The notes beneath the pieces are model-generated. The model searched no databases. It saw only the letters and a list, made by a program, of their open reading frames with translations, and was not told where the DNA came from. Of a stretch of 64,000 bases of DNA, positions 7,897 to 15,276 are shown one piece after another. The DNA comes from a virus: the IMG/VR virus record IMGVR_UViG_3300022745_000017, positions 124,001 to 188,000 of that record. The stretch is one strand, 5' to 3'. The position numbers and the translations under genes were made by a program. Each line of letters starts with the position of its first letter. Position 1 is the first letter of the stretch.

Positions 7897-8208
7897 ATGG
7901 AAGTTTTCACACCTCCGGCTATCGGTAGTCATTTTGTTGGCTTTAAAGGCCCTCAGACTCCCGATAATACGTTTACTTTTAAGCGCTTTACAGTAGTTGG
8001 CTATGTGCCGATGATGTGCGCGTTTGAAATAGGCGTAAGACAGATGCAAGGCTTGCACTTGCAAGACGAAGAAAAGGTCGATTACTACCAGGCTGGCACT
8101 TGGTTACAAGATCAACAAATCTGGTTCTACCGGGTTTGTCCTACTGGCTGCGCCGGGCCTTCAGTGATACAGACAAAAGACGGTAGCGACATCTGGTTAA
8201 CCCAATAA
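7897..8208 (+). CDS. Paralogue-cluster protein, short form A (103 aa)
   Basis: It starts after GGAG (7887-7890). It is a tandem duplicate of the next gene: both share an IGS..GFK..PDNT.TFK.FTVVGYVPM block, then LHLQDEE.VDYYQAGTW and a C-terminal TKGG/DGSDIW motif. The N-terminal IG(S/A) block also occurs in the genes at 8674 and 9545. It may be a small beta-rich fold; no known family is recognised. Confidence 0.8.
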   Translation: MEVFTPPAIGSHFVGFKGPQTPDNTFTFKRFTVVGYVPMMCAFEIGVRQMQGLHLQDEEKVDYYQAGTWLQDQQIWFYRVCPTGCAGPSVIQTKDGSDIWLTQ

Positions 8209-8228
8209 ACCCTGTACTTGGAGTTTTT

Positions 8229-8660
8229 ATGTCAATTTTCAAACAACCGTCTATCGGCAGTCGCATCATTGGCTTTAAACGCCTCGCGCTGCCTGACAAT
8301 ACTTATACCTTCAAAATCTTCACAGTGGTTGGCTATGTGCCGATGCTCTATGAAAATATGCACACGGTATGTCCGGATGAGGGCCTACATCTGCAAGACG
8401 AAGAGCAAGTCGATTACTACCAAGCAGGTACGTGGGTGCCAGATCAACAAACCTGGTACTGCCAAGAGCATCCAGTAGAATACGCGGGTCGTTTTCATAT
8501 ACAGACCAAAGGTGGTACAGACATTTGGACAAATGCCTTACCATATATCGCCAACAAAGAATACAATTGGCAAGGGCTAACCCAAGCTATTGTATTTCGC
8601 AGCCCTCAGGAAATCAAAACCCTGGTGGATGGCCACATTCATTTCGTAGATATCGATTAA
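8229..8660 (+). CDS. Paralogue-cluster protein, short form B (143 aa)
   Basis: It is a duplicate of the 103-residue protein just upstream, with about 40 extra residues at the C-terminus. The Shine-Dalgarno TTGGAG lies seven bases upstream. Both copies keep the same aromatic and acidic positions, so both are probably functional. The role is unknown. Confidence 0.8.
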   Translation: MSIFKQPSIGSRIIGFKRLALPDNTYTFKIFTVVGYVPMLYENMHTVCPDEGLHLQDEEQVDYYQAGTWVPDQQTWYCQEHPVEYAGRFHIQTKGGTDIWTNALPYIANKEYNWQGLTQAIVFRSPQEIKTLVDGHIHFVDID

Positions 8661-8673
8661 AGGAAACTATCAC

Positions 8674-9459
8674 ATGCCTAAATACCTGCACCAGGTCATT
8701 ATTCATCCCGAAGATCTATCCAACATTGTCAACCTCCAACCAACTCAAGCGGTCTTGGACTTTGGCTATGACGATTACATGAACCAGATACCAGCACCGG
8801 CTATTGGCGCTAAGCGTGTGGCCGTCATGTTGACTGAAAAAGGAGAGTGGTTTAATAAAGTCATCACGGGGGTTGACTACAGAGTATTGACTGTGACGGA
8901 GTACACGCACGTCAAAGCGGTTAACCTAGGTGACAAGAGATCGATTTCACCGTCTATCATGAACAGTAACTCTCGGTATCCTATCTACACCGATAGTGAA
9001 GGGCTCGCTTACATCCCTGGTGGCAACAGCATCTTCGGTCGTGAAGGTGAATACCTGTTGTATGGTCGTCACAACACCCTCAGCAGCTGTGCAGTGCTCA
9101 AGGTGGTAAAGAATGGTGAAGTCATTGGTGAGGCCGTTGAAGTCCAAGCTGTTGATTTCAACTGGTATCAAAATGAATTCAAAAACATAGCGATGGTGTT
9201 GTTCCCAGAGGTCTTTCAAGAGATCGATCATGCCCACATGGACTATGCTTATAACCTGCCGCTCTACATCGACGAGCCGGCAGTAGACATCGAAGCTATC
9301 TTGAAACAAAAGGCCCCTGAGCTGGCAGGAAAATCCTCAGGAGTTAAAGGCTTCAAGCGCCGTGGGCTCAAATCCTACTTTTTAGAGCGCCCTACCATCA
9401 GGCCTAACGTGGTTGGGTGGCAAGACGTTACAGCGATTTTAGACACTGAATTAAGCTAA
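8674..9459 (+). CDS. Paralogue-cluster protein, long form A (261 aa)
   Basis: It starts after AAAGGAAA, 14 bases after the previous stop. An IGAKRV block (residues about 45-50) and a C-terminal YNLPLYIDEP block (about residue 195) match the gene at 9545. A basic C-terminal tail (KGFKRRGLK) follows. No enzyme motif is recognised. Confidence 0.8.
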   Translation: MPKYLHQVIIHPEDLSNIVNLQPTQAVLDFGYDDYMNQIPAPAIGAKRVAVMLTEKGEWFNKVITGVDYRVLTVTEYTHVKAVNLGDKRSISPSIMNSNSRYPIYTDSEGLAYIPGGNSIFGREGEYLLYGRHNTLSSCAVLKVVKNGEVIGEAVEVQAVDFNWYQNEFKNIAMVLFPEVFQEIDHAHMDYAYNLPLYIDEPAVDIEAILKQKAPELAGKSSGVKGFKRRGLKSYFLERPTIRPNVVGWQDVTAILDTELS

Positions 9460-9479
9460 GGCACACAAACCCCTATACT

Positions 9480-9514
9480 CACTCTAGCAGTGCCTTAGTG
9501 GGCCTGCTAGAGTG
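9480..9514 (+). promoter_or_regulatory. 11-bp leader hairpin
   Basis: CACTCTAGCAG (9480-9490) pairs perfectly with 9504-9514. It lies between paralogues, 30 bases before the AAAGAGG ribosome binding site. There is no T run. Confidence 0.5.
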
Positions 9515-9544
9515 GTTTAAACACGTTTTAAAGAGGTATTTCAA

Positions 9545-10222
9545 ATGAATCAAGTCAGCAGTGAAATTGATCTAGTCACCCGACTGCGTTATCCTCTGGC
9601 ATCCATCGGCGCTAAGCGCATTGTCGCCAGTATCCCTGATAGTGAAGATCAGCTACGTGGACAAGTCGAGTTTCGTGAACTCACAGTGACGGGCCATCTT
9701 GACTGCCAGATTGATTATCACAGTCCTACAGATAAAGAAAGTCCGGTGCAGATGGGTAGAGTCCTTACAAAGAAATGGAAAGGTCTCATCTACTCTGATC
9801 AGCAAGGACGGGTGTACTGGCAGTGTGGTAGCTTGCCTGATAAGGATGGCAATGATGGCTATGTCTTTGACTATGGGAATGTCATCTTTCACAACGCATC
9901 AAGCGTCTGGGAGTTAGTGGATGGTAAACCCACTCACCTGCACTGTGAGGTGCAAGGCATTAGCTACTACATGAATGATGCTGTCTTCAAGATGCAAGCC
10001 ATGGCAGCCTTCCCTCATGTGTGGCATGACACCCCTAAGGCTTTGTGGCACTACAGCCATAACCTACCTCTCTACATCGATGAGCCTGTGCATGACTACA
10101 GTCAGTACACTTCTGAGATGAAGAGCGGTATGGACCTGGGTAAGCTCATCATCCCCGATGCAGCTAACCTGGTAGTCTCAGGAGTATTGACGCTGAGACT
10201 ACCAGGTTACGATGAGGATTGA
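9545..10222 (+). CDS. Paralogue-cluster protein, long form B (225 aa)
   Basis: It is a close relative of the previous gene: IGAKRI near residue 20, a central YWQCG region, an AFPHVWHDTPK segment and HNLPLYIDEP near residue 180. It is the last of five related genes and abuts the gene-free pyrimidine-rich island. Its stop is TGA at 10220-10222. Function unknown. Confidence 0.8.
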   Translation: MNQVSSEIDLVTRLRYPLASIGAKRIVASIPDSEDQLRGQVEFRELTVTGHLDCQIDYHSPTDKESPVQMGRVLTKKWKGLIYSDQQGRVYWQCGSLPDKDGNDGYVFDYGNVIFHNASSVWELVDGKPTHLHCEVQGISYYMNDAVFKMQAMAAFPHVWHDTPKALWHYSHNLPLYIDEPVHDYSQYTSEMKSGMDLGKLIIPDAANLVVSGVLTLRLPGYDED

Positions 10223-10881
10223 TAGGTGAGGATTAGGGTGGTTTAAGGAGGGGAGTAGGGAGATTTCATATTTCAAAAGAAAGAAGAAAGAGAGAAAAGT
10301 CTCTCCTCCTTCCTCCCTCTTCTTTCTTCTTCTTCTCTCCTCTTTCCTCTTCTTTCCCCCTTCCCCCTATCTCTCCTCTCCTTAAACCTCTCCTCTCTAT
10401 CCCCCTACCCCCAATCAACTCCTATCACCTCTCATCATCATCAATCATCTCCCTCCTACCTCCTCTCCAAAAGAGAGAAAGTAGAAAGAAAAGAAATAGA
10501 TAAACAAGAGTTTTTCACTCACACTATTAGGAGGTAGAAGTTGGTTATTAAAAAGAGGATAAGTAGGTAGTAAGTAAGACAATACAAAGAAGTGTTTAGA
10601 GCAATCTCTGATTGCTCTAAAGGAGCCCAATAACAAACGAAAAAGCTTTTATTTTCCTTTAGGTAGGAGTAGGTAGTGACTCGTAGGGTAGTAGGTATAC
10701 ATGCGTAACTACTTATCCCTACATTGTTTTTAATACTGCTTTTAAGTTAATAGAGTACACGCGCGGGCGTGTGCGCGCGTTTATAATTGATAAGGAGTGT
10801 AAAAATATAACAGATAGTACATATTAACCAAACGAGTCTTTTATATGTGTAACCTTTCCTTAGTCAAACCGGAGAATAGCT
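10223..10881. other. Gene-free island with purine/pyrimidine and CG-alternating tracts
   Basis: About 660 bases lack a credible gene. They contain 25 uninterrupted purines (10275-10299) joined directly to 69 uninterrupted pyrimidines (10300-10368), and then further CT-rich sequence to about 10468. A second purine-rich tract (10469-10500), an 11-bp hairpin (10595-10605 with 10611-10621), an alternating purine/pyrimidine stretch (about 10757-10780) and AT-rich sequence before the next gene follow. Such composition is seen at replication origins and triplex-forming sites; which applies here is not known. A 63-codon reverse ORF inside it looks like a by-product of the skewed composition. Confidence 0.85.
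10595..10621. repeat. 11-bp inverted repeat in the gene-free island
   Basis: TTTAGAGCAAT and ATTGCTCTAAA are separated by five bases. There is no T run, so it is not a typical terminator. Confidence 0.7.
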
Positions 10882-11658
10882 ATGACACACGTTAACTTGC
10901 CCTTTGAGAAGCTTTGCGCTAAGCAGCGCTTAGACCTCTATCGCAGTCTCAACATCAGCTTACAGAGCATCTGTAAGTTTGTCATCACGGACGACTTTGG
11001 TTTAACCATTGTCAACCCTGAGCCTTACTACGTCAAGATGCGTCGTCAGCTCAAAGAGCCTCACGCCTGGCAAGACATCAATCTCAACAAACACAAGGAC
11101 AACTACTCCATCATCTTGAACATGAGCATCATCCTAGCTCTCAAATACTTGGGTGTGAGCGCACCTACAGTAACCCTAGACCATGATACTTATGGCAAAG
11201 CCCAAGCGGTGGCTGTTGGGATGTTTTTGCGATACACGAAAGTCATGAGCAGTTTGTCTCTTTACAACGAGGCGATCATCAGTGGAGCCAATTGGGCGGA
11301 GGTCTATATGTTTTGTTGCCGCCCCAGTATTAGCTTCACTGCGAACAAGCCTTTAGGTGACCAACTAAAAGACCTCAATAGCTACATGGTCTATACGAAT
11401 ACAAATATGGAAAAGTTAAAGCCCGAAGACATTGGTTTGGTGGATGGTAAGGCTAAAGCGTTTTTCTATCGGTATGGCTATTGGGAGTTAAGTAGGATAT
11501 CAACTAAGTTTTTGTCGGGTGACACTGTGCGCACGAAGGTGACCCGTGAGGCACTTGATAAGCTCAATGTCAGGTTAAATGTGACGGCCGCCGAGGTCCG
11601 GACTATGCTTGAATCTGAGTACAACCAGGCAAAACAACCATCTCCCAAAAACATTTAA
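10882..11658 (+). CDS. Hypothetical protein (258 aa)
   Basis: It starts at ATG 10882 after CGGAG. The product is largely helical and soluble, with no recognised domain. It is the first gene after the gene-free island; a TTATATGTGTAA stretch upstream might serve as a promoter. A leader hairpin for the next gene follows its stop. Confidence 0.75.
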   Translation: MTHVNLPFEKLCAKQRLDLYRSLNISLQSICKFVITDDFGLTIVNPEPYYVKMRRQLKEPHAWQDINLNKHKDNYSIILNMSIILALKYLGVSAPTVTLDHDTYGKAQAVAVGMFLRYTKVMSSLSLYNEAIISGANWAEVYMFCCRPSISFTANKPLGDQLKDLNSYMVYTNTNMEKLKPEDIGLVDGKAKAFFYRYGYWELSRISTKFLSGDTVRTKVTREALDKLNVRLNVTAAEVRTMLESEYNQAKQPSPKNI

Positions 11659-11659
11659 C

Positions 11660-11693
11660 CACATATCCCCTACCTGGAGTCAAGTGACTCCAG
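11660..11693 (+). promoter_or_regulatory. Promoter-like motif CACATAT and leader hairpin
   Basis: CACATAT (11660-11666) is followed by an 8-bp perfect hairpin (11674-11681 with 11686-11693, loop AAGT). It has the same order of elements as the pseudoknot leaders but lacks the second stem. Confidence 0.45.
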
Positions 11694-11717
11694 TCGCCCC
11701 CCAATCAAGGAACCCCT

Positions 11718-12392
11718 ATGGAAAACACGGTCAAGAAATCTGAGACTACCAACTACAACGTCGGTGACAAGATCGTCATCTGCTCAACTGCCCTTAAGCA
11801 CCCAGGTTACCATGAGCACATCCGTGATCTCAACGATGAAGGCAAACCAGAGCTCGCTGCTTTTGCAGCCTATGACTATTGTCAAGCCACCATCACCAAG
11901 ATCACCCATAGTGAGAACGAAGGCCATACCCACCTCCAAGTAGAGGCTGTCATCCTCGAAGACAACCTCGTTTTCATCCAAGAGTCCTTTAGCCATAAGC
12001 CTACCATGGGTGGACAAGCCCGCTGGCGTCTACAGACAACCGAAGGTGTGGACTACACCAAAGGCGAAGATGGCGTGGTCACCCCTTGTGGGCGCTTTCA
12101 AGACTTTACGCCAGTTGAGTTTGCACTGCGTCACTGGTGGCGCGATGTGAGCTTCATGGACTGGGGCCCAGCCCTCATGGTGGCATGGGGTCAGATGTGT
12201 GTGCAAAACTGGCCGGACTTGTTTACGCTGTGTGAGCAAATCGCTGACCCTGAGGTCTTGCAAATCCCTGAGATGCTCGACCAAGAAGAAACCCATCACT
12301 ACGAACTCACAGGGCCACAGTACCATAACCAGCAATGTGTGGCTTGTCAGCTCACAGCGCACTTTCAAGCCGACAAAGCGTTTGTAGTTTAA
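11718..12392 (+). CDS. Hypothetical protein (224 aa)
   Basis: It starts after AAGGAA. It is acidic and soluble; a CVAC pair near the C-terminus is the only notable motif. It is followed after nine bases by the Nudix gene, so the two are probably co-transcribed. Family not recognised. Confidence 0.75.
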   Translation: MENTVKKSETTNYNVGDKIVICSTALKHPGYHEHIRDLNDEGKPELAAFAAYDYCQATITKITHSENEGHTHLQVEAVILEDNLVFIQESFSHKPTMGGQARWRLQTTEGVDYTKGEDGVVTPCGRFQDFTPVEFALRHWWRDVSFMDWGPALMVAWGQMCVQNWPDLFTLCEQIADPEVLQIPEMLDQEETHHYELTGPQYHNQQCVACQLTAHFQADKAFVV

Positions 12393-12401
12393 GGATTAGC
12401 C

Positions 12402-12890
12402 ATGAAGACGTTTCTCAGTGCCAGAACGCGCTTAGCCCTATTTAACCCAGAAGGCCAAGTCCTACTGATGGTCAGGGGTTCAAAGCACCTAGGCATTCTC
12501 TTGCCTCCGGGTGGTGGAGTTGATGCATCAGAAGACTTCGATGCCTCGATGCAACGAGAAGTCCAAGAAGAAATACAGCTTCCGGACGACGCAGTTATCT
12601 AGGACTACGAAGTCAAGTACAGCCACCGCTTACCTCAGCACATCGGTGCGTTTGAGAAGCACTACTTCCACACACAGCACCCGAACATCATCACCTTTGC
12701 AAAGTGGTATGTCGCCAGGACTAAACAGCCCGAACAAGTCACTCTCAGAGAACCAGAGAAGTTTTGCTTACACGCTTGGTTCCACCCGCACCAAATCCAC
12801 CCCTTTGCCATAAAACACGGCTTTGACATCGGAGACGGTGTTGAGCAAATCGCCAAAGCGTATGACTACCTGCTGAGCCTGGAGATTTAA
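12402..12890 (+). CDS. Nudix hydrolase, interrupted by an in-frame amber codon
   Basis: The frame runs 162 codons to TAA at 12888 but has TAG at 12600-12602 (codon 67). The first part carries a Nudix box: G, five residues, E, seven residues, then REVQEEIQL. This fits GX5EX7REUXEEXGU except that the late glycine is glutamine. The part after TAG continues as convincing protein (KYSHRLPQHIGAFEKHYFH) with no new start site. Nudix enzymes hydrolyse nucleoside diphosphates linked to another moiety, such as ADP-ribose, NADH or dNTPs. A CAG-to-TAG change, suppression, readthrough or a sequencing error would explain the break. If the stop is real, the product is a 66-residue fragment that keeps the Nudix box. 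Confidence 0.7.
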
Positions 12891-12901
12891 ACCAGATTCT
12901 T

Positions 12902-12915
12902 TCAGTCACATATAT
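12902..12915 (+). promoter_or_regulatory. Phage promoter-like motif TCAGTCACATATAT
   Basis: An exact copy of the motif, after TTCTT and before a pseudoknot leader. Confidence 0.55.
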
Positions 12916-12917
12916 CC

Positions 12918-12966
12918 GGAGATGAATCGGCGATGATGCTGACTGGTTCATCTCTTTAACTGCATC
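12918..12966 (+). promoter_or_regulatory. Pseudoknot leader, copy 4
   Basis: Stem 1 pairs GAGATGAA (12919-12926) with TTCATCTC (12947-12954) and extends to about 12 pairs. Stem 2 pairs GATGC (12935-12939) with GCATC (12962-12966). Both stems differ in sequence from copies 1-3 but keep the pairing. GGAG lies at 12971-12974. Confidence 0.65.
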
Positions 12967-12979
12967 AAAAGGAGTTACT

Positions 12980-13438
12980 GTGGTTGACCTCGGTGATAAT
13001 AGCAGCTTCGGGCTGCCTCGTGTCCTGACTTGTGTCACACAGGTCATGCAAGCGCTTGGTTTTGAATACCGCCTGCGTGGCACCCCCAGGGTGCGGATCG
13101 TCATGGAAATAGGTAAAAGTGGGGTCTTGGCTGGTTACAGCCATAAGGACAACACGATATACCTTACCTTAGGGGCCCCAACAGCCGCTATGTGGCATGA
13201 AGCCGTGCACGCGGGGCAACCTGATGCCGAGCATGTGGACTACTACACCTCTCTGGGCGTCATAGACCAAGAGCTCTATTCGACATCCCGAACCGAGCAG
13301 GAAGCGCGCGCTGTGACTGCTGTGTACTACCTAGCCCGCAAGCTAGGTAGTCTGGACGAGGCAATTGCGAAAGCGGTAGCTTGCCAGAAGAAGACTAGCT
13401 TGGGCAACTTAGAGCAAGCCATATCAGCTTGTATCTGA
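12980..13438 (+). CDS. HExxH zinc metalloprotein A (152 aa)
   Basis: It starts at GTG 12980, five bases after GGAG. MWHEAVHAGQ gives an HEAVH zinc site (H73, E74, H77), and the EQEARAV segment about 40 residues later offers a glutamate as possible third ligand. The gene at 14493 has the same architecture, so the two are paralogues. The size and motif order resemble small phage metallopeptidases of the ImmA/IrrE or SprT-like type; the substrate is unknown. It has its own pseudoknot leader and ends at a 40-bp palindrome. Confidence 0.75.
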   Translation: MVDLGDNSSFGLPRVLTCVTQVMQALGFEYRLRGTPRVRIVMEIGKSGVLAGYSHKDNTIYLTLGAPTAAMWHEAVHAGQPDAEHVDYYTSLGVIDQELYSTSRTEQEARAVTAVYYLARKLGSLDEAIAKAVACQKKTSLGNLEQAISACI

Positions 13439-13443
13439 GCGAG

Positions 13444-13483
13444 ATAGTCGAGAGGTGTGCTGTACAGCACACCTCTCGACTAT
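13444..13483. repeat. 40-bp perfect palindrome
   Basis: Two 20-base arms join with no spacer (centre GTAC) six bases after a stop codon. A T-rich stretch (CTATTTTTCTTT) follows. It is probably a transcription end or processing hairpin. Confidence 0.9.
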
Positions 13484-13500
13484 AATCTATTTTTCTTTGG

Positions 13501-13509
13501 TAACATATA
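13501..13509 (+). promoter_or_regulatory. Promoter-like motif TAACATATA
   Basis: A variant of the CACATATA motif in the same position relative to the T-rich tract and the pseudoknot. Confidence 0.5.
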
Positions 13510-13514
13510 CCAGC

Positions 13515-13558
13515 AGTGAGTCTAAATGATGCTAAGGCTCACTATCACTAACTGCATC
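13515..13558 (+). promoter_or_regulatory. Pseudoknot leader, copy 5
   Basis: Stem 1 pairs 13515-13523 with 13535-13543 (9 bp, one U-G). Stem 2 pairs GATGC (13528-13532) with GCATC (13554-13558), followed two bases later by GGAG (13561-13564). Confidence 0.65.
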
Positions 13559-13571
13559 TAGGAGATGGATT

Positions 13572-14000
13572 ATGACCTATTTGGCATTTGTGTTATCAGA
13601 CAAGACACGTTCTCGACTGATGGCTAAGCATGGAGTCGTGGAAGACCCGGCGACAAAGGTCTACGTGCACCACGTCACAATTGACTTGACGTGGGGTGCT
13701 ACGACTGCGCATGAGTCTCGTGCGGCATACTTAAACCGTATGCAGGAGACAGAAGGCCTCCGGGTGTATGCATCCGAAAACAAGGTCAGTGCACCTAATG
13801 GAGAGACGGTCTTTGCCAAGATCGTTTTCGAAGGTGTGGACACTCTGCGCTCCACCGCAGGCCCACTCCACATCACCCTCTGGGTACTCAAACCCCTGCC
13901 TGCAAAAACAGGTAGACTCATCGCTGAAGAAGCGCTGAGTAAGTTCGATGGTCAATGGGACCCAATCCCGCTGACCGGATCTTTTCAAGTGTTAAACTAA
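13572..14000 (+). CDS. 2H phosphoesterase-like protein (142 aa)
   Basis: Two hydrophobic-flanked HxT motifs, HHVTID (H34, T36) and PLHITLW (H100, T102), lie 66 residues apart. This is the hallmark of the 2H phosphoesterase superfamily (LigT, CPDase, phage Acb1). Members open 2',3'-cyclic, 1'',2''-cyclic or 2'-5'/3'-5' linked phosphates. The short size suits a CPDase or an anti-CBASS Acb1-like enzyme more than an RNA ligase. It has its own pseudoknot leader and is followed at once by an AAAGGAGA-led gene. The substrate cannot be told from sequence. Confidence 0.65.
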   Translation: MTYLAFVLSDKTRSRLMAKHGVVEDPATKVYVHHVTIDLTWGATTAHESRAAYLNRMQETEGLRVYASENKVSAPNGETVFAKIVFEGVDTLRSTAGPLHITLWVLKPLPAKTGRLIAEEALSKFDGQWDPIPLTGSFQVLN

Positions 14001-14011
14001 AGGAGACAATC

Positions 14012-14347
14012 GTGGAATTTAATGATATCAAGGTAGTGACTGAGCAAGCCACTGTATACTTCAGCGTGGTGGATGACCGCGTAGTAGCCGGAATTACCTT
14101 TGATGGCAAGCCGGCTTTCCCCATGTCAGCTACAAAGGCTGTGCTGGCAGAGATCAGGGATAGACTTGAGGAGGCATGCTCAGATGGTTCTTATGGTCCC
14201 TTCGCTAGTTCCTTCGAGGATGTTTGGAAGGTATTTCCAGGCACTCATTATACAGCGCGTCTGAAGACAGCGATCGGCCTGGATTACGCTGGCTGGAGCG
14301 CTTGTGTGGAAGGCATGAGCAATGTATTCATGTTCAGGTTCGGTTGA
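14012..14347 (+). CDS. Hypothetical protein (111 aa)
   Basis: The start is GTG 14012, right after AAAGGAGA; the longer in-frame start at 13955 would overlap the preceding gene and lacks a ribosome site. The small soluble product is not recognised. It is probably co-transcribed with the 2H gene and is followed by a terminator. Confidence 0.7.
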   Translation: MEFNDIKVVTEQATVYFSVVDDRVVAGITFDGKPAFPMSATKAVLAEIRDRLEEACSDGSYGPFASSFEDVWKVFPGTHYTARLKTAIGLDYAGWSACVEGMSNVFMFRFG

Positions 14348-14360
14348 GCTGACGTGAGGG

Positions 14361-14400
14361 AAATAAGAGGGCATACACCAGTCCTCTTATTTTTCTTTTA
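14361..14400 (+). terminator. Rho-independent terminator
   Basis: AAATAAGAGG pairs with CCTCTTATTT over a 12-nt loop and runs into TTTTTCTTTTA. Confidence 0.85.
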
Positions 14401-14414
14401 GAATGTAGTTTATT

Positions 14415-14427
14415 TCAGTCACATATA
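14415..14427 (+). promoter_or_regulatory. Phage promoter-like motif TCAGTCACATATA
   Basis: A copy of the motif upstream of a pseudoknot leader. Confidence 0.55.
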
Positions 14428-14433
14428 GCGACA

Positions 14434-14477
14434 ATGAGATTGCAATAGTGCTAGTGATCTCATATACCAACTGCACT
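14434..14477 (+). promoter_or_regulatory. Pseudoknot leader, copy 6
   Basis: Stem 1 pairs ATGAGAT (14434-14440) with ATCTCAT (14457-14463), plus two wobble pairs and one C-G inward. Stem 2 pairs AGTGC (14447-14451) with GCACT (14473-14477). GGAG lies at 14481-14484. Confidence 0.65.
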
Positions 14478-14492
14478 TTAGGAGTAATGAAA

Positions 14493-15005
14493 ATGGAATT
14501 CGAATACATGGAGTTTGAGGAGACTGTGTCAAATACCCATATGGTGGCCCAGATGATGGGCTATCTCGGCTATGAGGTCGAAAGGGGTATCGATATGCCG
14601 ATCATCCGAGTGACTGACGAGTATGTCGGACACGCTGCCGATTGGCGACTGGTGAACGGCAGGATAAGCGCCATCACAATGTATGCTGGGCGCTGCGAGA
14701 GCTCATTGTGGCACGAGCTATGCCACCACCACCAACCGATTCTCCGGCAAGGTGTAGACCCATCATACTACCGTGAAGACGGCAGTATGGATGAGGCCGC
14801 ATATGCCGCCGACCCAGTAGAGTGCCAGGCTCGCGCCGTTGGCATGCTGGCAGTAGCTGCTAAGATACATGGGGAGCGGCGCGCTGTCGACATGGCCCTG
14901 ATAACCAGGGCTGTCCTCGGAGCCGACCCACTCCATCATGAGTTGTTCATAGCCACGCTCACCGGCTTGAAAGCTCTCTCTCTCTGTATCATGCGGAGAA
15001 GTTAG
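14493..15005 (+). CDS. HExxH zinc metalloprotein B (170 aa)
   Basis: The ATG at 14493 is eight bases after GGAG; an ATG at 14487 is too close and the GTG at 14448 lies inside the pseudoknot. SLWHELCHHH gives HELCH (H74, E75, H78), and PVECQARAVG supplies a likely third ligand, as in the paralogue at 12980. The C-terminal half is helical. It ends at TAG 15003-15005, two bases before a tiny gene. It is probably a metallopeptidase of unknown substrate. Confidence 0.75.
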   Translation: MEFEYMEFEETVSNTHMVAQMMGYLGYEVERGIDMPIIRVTDEYVGHAADWRLVNGRISAITMYAGRCESSLWHELCHHHQPILRQGVDPSYYREDGSMDEAAYAADPVECQARAVGMLAVAAKIHGERRAVDMALITRAVLGADPLHHELFIATLTGLKALSLCIMRRS

Positions 15006-15007
15006 CT

Positions 15008-15109
15008 GTGGAGCGCCTTGATAGAGGCGATGATGTGGGTAGTTTATGCGAGGCTATCACGGCAGCCGATGAAAAAAGAGCCAAAGCACGTCGAGCAGGA
15101 CAATCCTAA
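15008..15109 (+). CDS. Tiny charged protein (33 aa)
   Basis: It starts at GTG 15008, nine bases after GGAG (14995-14998), directly behind the metalloprotein gene. The product is hydrophilic and helical with a basic end (KRAKARRAGQS). It could be a small regulator or partner of the metalloprotein. Its good ribosome site is the main support. Confidence 0.5.
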   Translation: MERLDRGDDVGSLCEAITAADEKRAKARRAGQS

Positions 15110-15125
15110 GAAAGCATAAACCAAA

Positions 15126-15163
15126 CCCAACTAACCTACCTGTAAAACGGTAGGTTAGTTGGG
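15126..15163 (+). terminator. 15-bp perfect hairpin
   Basis: CCCAACTAACCTACC (15126-15140) pairs with 15149-15163. T-rich sequence (TTTTCTTTTG, then TATTTTTCTT) follows at a distance. Confidence 0.65.
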
Positions 15164-15199
15164 CTGAGTAATGTGTTTTCTTTTGTATCCTATTTTTCT

Positions 15200-15213
15200 T
15201 CAGTCACATATAT
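15200..15213 (+). promoter_or_regulatory. Phage promoter-like motif TCAGTCACATATAT
   Basis: An exact copy, preceded by TATTTTTCT. Confidence 0.55.
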
Positions 15214-15218
15214 CGTTG

Positions 15219-15263
15219 GTGACTTGGCAATGGTGCTAGTCAAGGCATATCTTTAATTGCACT
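15219..15263 (+). promoter_or_regulatory. Pseudoknot leader, copy 7
   Basis: Stem 1 pairs 15219-15228 with 15239-15248 with one A-G mismatch. Stem 2 pairs GGTGC (15232-15236) with GCACT (15259-15263), including one G-U. GGAG lies at 15266-15269. Confidence 0.55.
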
Positions 15264-15276
15264 TAGGAGATTGATT

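Noticed and set aside
10275-10500. CRISPR array or simple tandem repeat
   Set aside because: The sequence is CT- or AG-biased but has no regular repeat unit or spacer pattern.
10445-10636. 63-codon reverse ORF in the gene-free island
   Set aside because: The protein is a low-complexity F/L/S string produced by the purine-rich tract; no start signal supports it.
15003-15120. Readthrough of the TAG at 15003 into a 37-codon extension
   Set aside because: A different frame starting at GTG 15008 has a good Shine-Dalgarno and more natural composition, so the TAG is better read as a true stop followed by a small gene.
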